A stretch of 64,000 nucleotides of DNA from Rhynchopus sp. YZ270_cl-10. Taxonomy: Eukaryota; Euglenozoa; Diplonemea; Diplonemida; Diplonemidae. Positions 58,100 through 64,000 of the stretch are shown here, in pieces; the stretch's first letter is position 1, and every line of letters begins with the position of its first letter. The notes under the pieces are model-generated. The model ran no database searches. It was not told where the DNA came from and saw nothing but the letters and a program-made list of their open reading frames with translations. The position numbers and the translations under genes were made by a program. The stretch is from the NCBI GenBank assembly GCA_964035575.1, contig OZ037884.1:806001-870000 (forward strand). Direction: 5' to 3'.

Positions 58100-59290
58100 T
58101 AGGTGGGGGCAAAACCTTCAGGACGGGTGAGGCATTTTGACTTTTTTGGACTTCCGCGCAAAGTACCCACAAACCACCCCTCATACCCACCCAGAAATGG
58201 GTCAGAAACACCCTGTGACCCGAAAATCCATGCTAAGGGCGACTCAGAATATGAAAAAATGCAAAAAAATAGTGAAAAAGTGGCCTTTTGACGGTTTTGG
58301 CCATGTTGGGTAAAATGGCCATTTTTGGACAAAAAAATCAAAAAAACAGCAAAATTTCGACGTCATGACAGCTGCTTGGGCACAAACCTACCCCAGGGAG
58401 GTCCTGTGAGTCCATTCCGACCTGTTTTGGACACTTTAGGTACTTTTTTTGGCCGTTTTTTGGTGTTTTTAGGTCAAAAAATACCCTGGACTTTACCCTG
58501 GACGTCCCTGGGCCGCGACTTGCGCCCTGCTTTCAGACCCACTCTGGGCCAAAAAATGGGTGAAAACCCCCGAAAAAGCACTCCGGGAACCCAGATAGTT
58601 CCAAATATCCACTAGAAACCCACCCAAACACCTCAAAAACATGCCAGAAAAATATTTTCAAAAACACACTTTTTTCAAAAAGTTCATCTGGGCAGGTTCC
58701 ATAATGACTTATTTGAAAAAGTGTGTTTTTAAAAATATTTTTCTGGCATGTTTTTGAGGTGTTTGGGTGGGTTTCTGGTGGATATTTGGAACTATCTGGG
58801 TTCCCGGAGTGCTTTTTCGGGGGTTTTCACCCATTTTTTGGCCCAGAGTGGGTCTGAAAGCAGGGCGCAAGTCCGGTCCGGGGATAGTCCGGGGATAGTC
58901 CGGGGATGTTTTTTGACCTAAAAACACCAAAAAACGGCCAAAAAAAGTACCTAAAGTGTCCAAAACAGGTCGGAATAGACTCACAGGACCTCCCTGGGGT
59001 AGGTTTGTGCCCAAGCAGCTGTCATGACGTCGAAATTTTGCTGTTTTTTTGATTTTTTTGTCCAAAAATGGCCATTTTACCCAACATGGCCAAAACCGTC
59101 AAAAGGCCACTTTTTCACTATTTTTTTGCATTTTTTCATATTCTGAGTCGCCCTTAGCATGGATTTTCGGGTCACAGGGTGTTTCTGACCCATTTCTGGG
59201 TGGGTATGAGGGGTGGTTTGTACGTACTTTGCGCGGAAGTCCAAAAAAGTCAAAATGCCTCAAAAAAAATAGGGGTTTTGCCCCCACCTA
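58100..59290. mobile_element. 1.2-kb foldback element nested in the C tract
   Basis: Ends TAGGTGGGGGCAAAACC and complement, with about 590-bp arms that read almost identically in inverse order and a short unique centre near 58690-58710. C runs lie on both outer sides (14 and 22 bases), consistent with insertion into, and duplication of, the C tract of the surrounding element. The arms differ slightly, for example CAGGACGGGTGAGG on the left where the right has a T/A-rich stretch. No coding capacity. Confidence 0.82.
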
Positions 59291-59722
59291 CCCCCCCCCC
59301 CCCCCCCCCCCCTGAAAGGTAACCTCAGCAACTATTTGGATATTATCAAATATGTACTAGGACGTTCTGTTCGATTTTTGTTTTAATGAATCCAGAGTAA
59401 AGTTTCTGAATTCATTAAAACAAAAATCGAGCAAAAAGACCGAGTACATATTCGATGGATCACCCCCGAGAGGTAAATAAGTTACCGGTAACCCGAATTA
59501 CCGGTAATTCCTTAAGGATTCCTTAAGAAACACGGAAAAAAGCAAAAAAAAACATCAAAAGAGGGGGCACTTTAATTTATCATTTGTAAACCCTTCCCAC
59601 TTTACGCGTTGTTCATTTTTGTCTTTTTTATTCTCAAAAAAATCGGTTCATCCAATCGTGCCGGTTGCCGAGAGGCAGGCCAGGGTCCTCCTCTTCTGCA
59701 ATCTCAGGTGCCTTTTTCGTTT

Positions 59723-60140
59723 GTGGTCTTTTCAGAAGAAATTGTGTAAGCCACCTCCACAAATTCTTGCGGATGGGAGAGCATGGAAGCAAGCACAGTT
59801 TTTTCTGTATTCCTTTGCCAAGAAAAAAGAGCAGTGAACAAGTTGCACTCTACACGGGTTATAGTGTATTGTGTTGGGTCCTTCAACTTCAACGCAATGC
59901 CAGTTGTATGAGCAATGTTGGACAGGTGTAAGGCAACATCATCTACTGTAACAAGCTCCGTAACGACGATATCCTCCAAATGTCTGGACACGACTCCAAA
60001 ATGGAAGTCCCGCCCGTCTTTCCCGTGTTTTTCACAAAAATAGTTAACAGTAACGGGTTTTGTACAAAACTTGAAAAGGAGAAAATGCAAAAGTTCTTTG
60101 GACTGGAAGTGCCTCCCGACATCAGCCCACACAATTACGA
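59723..60140 (-). pseudogene. DDE-type transposase fragment
   Basis: The minus strand is open across the whole unique centre of the foldback element (about 139 codons). It contains VWADVGRHFQSKELLHFLLF and NYFCEKHGKDGRDFHFGVVS. The spacing of WAD-x-G-x-HF and the later E-KHGK-x-x-x-D-x-HF resembles the second and third catalytic blocks of a DDE transposase type widespread in protists and fungi. The N-terminal half, including the first catalytic Asp, is missing, so this is a fragment carried by the element and not an active gene. The family name is uncertain. Confidence 0.45.
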
Positions 60141-60580
60141 AAACGAAAAAGGCACCTGAGATTGCAGAAGAGGAGGACCCTGGCCTGCCTCTCGGCAACC
60201 GGCACGATTGGATGAACCGATTTTTTTGAGAATAAAAAAGACAAAAATGAACAACGCGTAAAGTGGGAAGGGTTTACAAATGATAAATTAAAGTGCCCCC
60301 TCTTTTGATGTTTTTTTTTGCTTTTTTCCGTGTTTCTTAAGGAATCCTTAAGGAATTACCGGTAATTCGGGTTACCGGTAACTTATTTACCTCTCGGGGG
60401 TGATCCATCGAATATGTACTCGGTCTTTTTGCTCGATTTTTGTTTTAATGAATTCAGAAACTTTACTCTGGATTCATTAAAACAAAAATCGAACAGAACG
60501 TCCTAGTACATATTTGATAATATCCAAATAGTTGCTGAGGTTACCTTTCAGGGGGGGGGGGTTTATGGACTGAGCCATAT

Positions 60581-61216
60581 TTCTTTTCAGTTTAGAAAAC
60601 CGATGCAGGAGCTTTTCTTGGAACTGTTTATTCTCTTCACCCCAACAACATCACATTTCAGAAAAACGCTGTTTTTTTCGTTTTTATTCTCCGGGGTTCG
60701 ATAACCCGCGGAGTGTCAGTACCTGCGTCCCAGAGGCGTTTTGCACTATCAACTTCACTTTATTCGCATTCTTTTCTTCTCCCTCACACTTTGTTGTTGT
60801 GAATTATGTTTTTTTCATCCCTCCCTCCCTCCCTAATTTGCGAATTTTGCTTCAGTGTTCCATGCGTAGGGTCCTTAGTTGGCCTAGTGGACCTGAATCA
60901 GCCTTTTGTTTCAATGTGCTCCTGAGGAGGGTCCTTAGTTGGCATAGTGTTAATTTCTTCGTTCCTAGTCGCATACGCGAGTTTTCCTGGAAGCGCAGGA
61001 AAAAGACTGGGGAGTGTTGGTGGCTCCGTGACTTCACAGAGCCGGTACACTCGTTGAGGGTCTCACAAAACATCAAATTCTTTCTTTGCTTTTATTATCT
61101 TCACGCTTTATCATTGCTGTTGGGTTGGGAAATAAAATGCATTCATCCGGATGACTGGCATCGTTTGTGGGTCAGTTGGAGGTGCCTGCATTAATAACTT
61201 AAGTTTTTTTTTTTTT
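60581..61216. other. Intergenic: X and Y modules
   Basis: A full-length X module at 60689-60762 (CTCCGGGGTTCGATAACCCG start) and a Y module at 61141-61216. Between them GAGGGTCCTTAGTTGGC recurs (about 60869 and 60926). No gene is supported. Confidence 0.5.
60689..60762 (+). repeat. Full-length X module
   Basis: CTCCGGGGTTCGATAACCCG hairpin, GGAGTGTCAGTACCTGCGTC core, GGCGTTTTGCAC, ATCAACTTCAC and a short T end. It is closest to the copy at 25152-25233. Confidence 0.68.
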
Positions 61217-61738
61217 CAACTTACCTTCCTTCACCCCCCCTGTAAGGGCAACCGTAGGTGAAGTAAGGTATAGTATTGAAATCGATGTGGGGGGGGAGTA
61301 AAGGGTCAATTTTACAAAACCAGATTTTGAGGAAAATTTTAGCCGAAAATGGGCCCCACGTATAAGGAACCGGGCTCATATTTCTCAAAATTTAAGTGCT
61401 CAAAAAATTGTCCAATTTTCGAGATTGACCCCACCACTGCACGGGCGGATCCCAAAAATGCAAATAAGGACCCTTTTCAACTTACCTTCCTTCACCCCCC
61501 CTGTAAGGGCAACCGTAGGTGAAGTAAGGTATAGTATTGAAATCGATGTGGGGGGGGAGTAAAGGGTCAATTTTACAAAACCAGATTTTGAGGAAAATTT
61601 TAGCCGAAAATGGGCCCCACGTATAAGGAACCGGGCTCATATTTCTCAAAATTTAAGTGCTCAAAAAATTGTCCAATTTTCGAGATTGACCCCACCACTG
61701 CACGGGCGGATCCCAAAAATGCAAATAAGGACCCTTTT
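61217..61738 (+). repeat. Two identical 261-bp tandem units
   Basis: The unit starts CAACTTACCTTCCTTCACCC and ends AAATAAGGACCCTTTT. I see no difference between 61217-61477 and 61478-61738. Parts (GGACAAT...GACCCCACCACTG and the CGGATCCCAAAAATGCAAAT region) resemble degenerate sequence near 45040 and 51130-51340. Identity implies a very recent duplication or an assembly repeat. Confidence 0.85.
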
Positions 61739-62401
61739 TAATTTGTTCTCTTGAAATGTGTAATTTCATGTTTTCGCGAAAAAAATAACAACTGATCCTA
61801 CAAGGGTTGAAGGAAGGTGGTTGAAAACAACAATAACAACAAGGACAAGTAATTGCTAAGAAAAAAGCGGGTGTGCTGTGGAAAACTCCGCGCGATTTTC
61901 GAAACCACCGTAGCATCCTGGCGATTTGCTGGTGTGATCGATGTGTTGTAGTCTGTGCATTCTGTGTTCCTTCCGCACTGCTCCAACGACGACGACAATG
62001 TGGGGAGCCTGTGGACAAAAACGAGCTGGACCACGCCGAGCCTGCCGAGCGGGCGTCCAACAACGCTATCGAGCAGATGGTGCTGGACGAAGAGGACAGC
62101 CCCCCTTCTTGAACGTTTCAGATGCTGGAGTCCCAGTGGGTCTGGCAGTGTACGAAGAGCGTTAACATACCTGCAGAAGAGCAGAATGCTGGGCTTATTG
62201 TAGATTATTTCTACAGGATGGAGTTCCACATCACACCCCGTTTTTTTTCCGATAGCAATTACTTGTTTTTTTTTGCGCGTGGGAAAGCAAGGATGCATTT
62301 TCGTACCCTCCCTTTGCCTTCTTTTCGTTTAGAAAAGAGTGAAATATGAAATAATTTGCGTGCTTTTGAATCTCCATTACCGACCCTCCCCTGTGAAATC
62401 G

Positions 62402-62432
<31 letters not shown>

Positions 62433-62676
62433 AAAAACCCCGGTATTTTGCCGCCAGGGACAATTTCATGGCAGGGGGGGACAGCCTTTGCTCTTCCTTC
62501 TTCACACCAAATCGGCCACCCCCCTACAGTACGAGAAATTATCCCCCCTTTTACCAACACCATTAGGGACGAGACATTGTCCCCCCCTCACTTTTCCCCC
62601 CAGGGGGGACCTTTCACGGGAGAGTGTCGGTAAATATATAATCTACGGCAAAAATCGTCGTAAACACCTTTTTTGC
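61739..62676. other. Intergenic, with one higher-GC stretch
   Basis: From about 61930 to 62170 the sequence is GC-richer. The plus strand reads PVDKNELDHAEPAERASNNA followed by an acidic end, then a stop at 62112. This may be a degraded exon, but no family is recognisable. A W module lies at 62283-62360 (GCAAGGATGCATTTTCGTAC). A C/A run lies near 62402-62435. Confidence 0.35.
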
Positions 62677-63009
62677 ACACACCCGGATTGATTTTGTAGG
62701 GTGTTCTTTTGAAATTAGTGAGGTGGCTATCATCTCAAACTCTTTATTTTTATGAGTCCCTGGGTGCGAAAAAAAATTCCCTTTTTTTCTGTGTTTTGCT
62801 ATTTTTTGAACCCTTTTCATAAAACCAGAAATTTGCTTTTGTTTTTCCCCCGTTTTTTGGGAGATGCAATTCATTGTTTAATTCAAGGTGACTAAGAGAG
62901 GCTTAGGGTGGGATTTTGTAGCAACGGCTTCTTTCCCACGTACCCCTCACTTGAACCAGTTCATCACTGACAGTAACTAAGGCAAGCGAGGCTTACATTC
63001 AGTTTGCCT
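62677..63009 (+). repeat. Segmental duplicate of 45900-46551 (shorter copy)
   Basis: It carries the same order of sequence landmarks as 45900-46551 but lacks three inserts present there, including an X module. It ends at GCTTACATTCAGTTTGCC, after which the two copies diverge. Confidence 0.75.
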
Positions 63010-63190
63010 GGATATTATCTTTTTGGAGGGTGTGTACAGGAGGAGTATGTTCATCTCCTTCGACATCTTCCCCCTTTTTTTTGATAAAACAACTTGTTGT
63101 CAATTCTAAAAAGATTGGAGAGGCAGCGCTGCAGGGCAAACAAAACGGATTGAAAAAGACAGAAGCTCGCTTGTTTCTTTTTGAGTACAT

Positions 63191-63539
63191 ACATGGAAAA
63201 CAAAAGATCTTAGTAAGGGGAATTTTTTTTTGAGCGGGGTTTTGATATCTTCTTAGTTTTTTTTTTCCACTAAGATTTTAGTTTTTTTTTTTAAGATCTT
63301 AGTTTTTTTGTTAAGATCTTAGTTTTTTTTCCACTAAGATCTTAGTTTTTTTTATTAAGATCTTAGTTTTTTTTGTGAAAACTAAGATCTTAATAAAAAA
63401 AACTAAGATCTTAAAAAAAAATAATCTAAGATCTTAAGAAAAAAACTAAGATCTTAACAAAAAACACTAAGATCTTACTTAATTTAAAAAAAACACTAAG
63501 ATCGGTCATATCTTAATTAAGATCTTTTGTAATCCATGT
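63191..63539. mobile_element. 349-bp foldback array of AAGATCTTAG
   Basis: Terminal ACATGGAAAACAAAAGATCT and its approximate complement at the right end enclose about twelve copies of AAGATCTTAGTTTTTT. They run in one orientation to about 63375 and in the other afterwards. ACAT flanks both ends and may be a target duplication. It lies between the two parts of a block that is contiguous near 48015-48145. Confidence 0.7.
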
Positions 63540-63795
63540 ACATAACAACCGTACTTCAGTTTAACACATTTTTTTCACCTTTTTCTTTTCCGGCTTTGAG
63601 CGCACAAACAAAAGACCCGATCTTTTTTTTCTTTTTTCAAATTCCTTTAGAGGTCTGTTGACAGCGTGAGCAGTCCCTTCATTCATCTTTGTTCTCTTTT
63701 CCCCCTCTCTTCTCTTATGCTCTTATTCTCCTTTTTGTTGGTAGTTGCGGGACGCCCTTGCTATACTCCAATGGGGAATTTTTTTTACAGTATGG
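63540..63795. other. Intergenic
   Basis: Contains GAGGTCTGTTGACAGCGTGA (about 63651), the second half of the block also found near 48110. T-rich; no gene is supported. Confidence 0.4.
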
Positions 63796-63963
63796 GTGGT
63801 ATTGTGTGCAATGCAAAAGAACGTTAATAACGAAAAAAAGGGGGCTCATCCTATCTTGTTTTGGTGTTCCAAAATAAAAAAAATAACCACTTCCCAACCA
63901 CAGAGAAGCTGCGCCCAGAGGGCTGGATGCAGCAAAAGGGACGACCAATACACGACTAACAAA
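63796..63963 (+). promoter_or_regulatory. Conserved upstream block of the window-edge gene
   Basis: About 168 bases matching 52145-52315, ending directly at the ATG of the next gene. Conservation of non-coding sequence up to the start codon in two places supports a common promoter/leader. Individual motifs cannot be assigned. Confidence 0.5.
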
Positions 63964-64000
63964 ATGCCGCGCCCTGCCCTGTGTGTGCTGCTGCTGCTCA
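63964..64000 (+). CDS. Partial CDS: signal peptide of a further secreted protein
   Basis: ATG at 63964 opens MPRPALCVLLLL before the window ends. The Leu-rich start is what a signal peptide looks like, and the conserved 168-bp block directly upstream supports the start choice. Nothing can be said about the mature protein, although its upstream block links it to gene 4. Confidence 0.45.
   Translation, partial: MPRPALCVLLLL

Larger units (their letters stand above)
58067..60580. mobile_element. Long-TIR foldback transposon containing a nested element
   Basis: The outer ends are ATATGG(G/C)TCAGTCCATAAAC plus a C run on the left (58067-58099) and the complement on the right (60551-60580). The left arm is split by an insertion at 58100-59290 and resumes at TGAAAGGTAACCTCAGCAAC (59313). 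The arms (about 59313-59722 and 60141-60550) are essentially identical. The 418-bp unique centre carries a transposase-like fragment on the minus strand. TTC on both sides could be a 3-bp target duplication. Removing the nested copy leaves about 1.3 kb. Confidence 0.82.

Noticed and set aside
61873-62112. Short plus-strand gene in the GC-richer stretch
   Set aside because: Both strands are open over part of it, the start lies in non-coding-looking sequence and no family is recognisable. Kept only as a possible degraded exon.

Overview
The window is eukaryotic nuclear DNA, most likely from a unicellular, probably free-living protist. The genes have spliceosomal features (a 61-nt GTATGT...CACACAG intron seen three times). 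They encode extracellular multidomain proteins (astacin protease, EGF, LamG-like folds, long Thr/Pro stalks), and GC-rich reading frames stand out from AT-rich spacers full of poly-T and poly-A runs. I cannot name the lineage; choanoflagellates, other heterotrophic flagellates and stramenopiles all remain possible. No rRNA, tRNA, CRISPR or bacterial operon structure was found.

All four complete genes lie on the plus strand. Gene 1 (1387-5811) is an intronless secreted astacin protease with a TNPPA-repeat stalk and a Cys-rich C-terminal knot. Gene 2 (11831-20954) and gene 3 (35578-43048) are near-identical astacin/EGF/LamG proteins with long ATDAP-type stalks, a 61-nt intron, a conserved membrane-proximal domain, one transmembrane helix and a basic tail. 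Gene 4 (52538-57947) has an unrelated N-terminal head (signal peptide, Cys-rich region, propeller-like repeats) on the same kind of stalk, the same intron and the same anchor as gene 3. A fifth gene seems to begin at 63964 and runs off the window.

The spacers (about half of the window) are dominated by DNA-transposon derivatives and foldback elements. These include hAT-like elements with target duplications (43440-44377, 29703-30005, 11269-11388, probably 6702-7447), a Mutator-like element (46773-47895), a PIF/Harbinger-like element (50721-51577), large inverted repeats (26919-28056; 58067-60580, with a second foldback element nested in it), and an 850-bp element with GGCGAGTTTT subterminal repeats (28845-29693). 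There are also at least four dispersed short hairpin families, several ending in oligo-T, and five short elements with CCACCTGA termini.

The main biological point is a modular surface or secreted protein system: interchangeable heads, mosaic mucin-like stalks and a constant membrane anchor. Amino-acid differences between near-identical paralogues are concentrated in short blocks. A conserved intron would, if retained, give a soluble instead of an anchored product.
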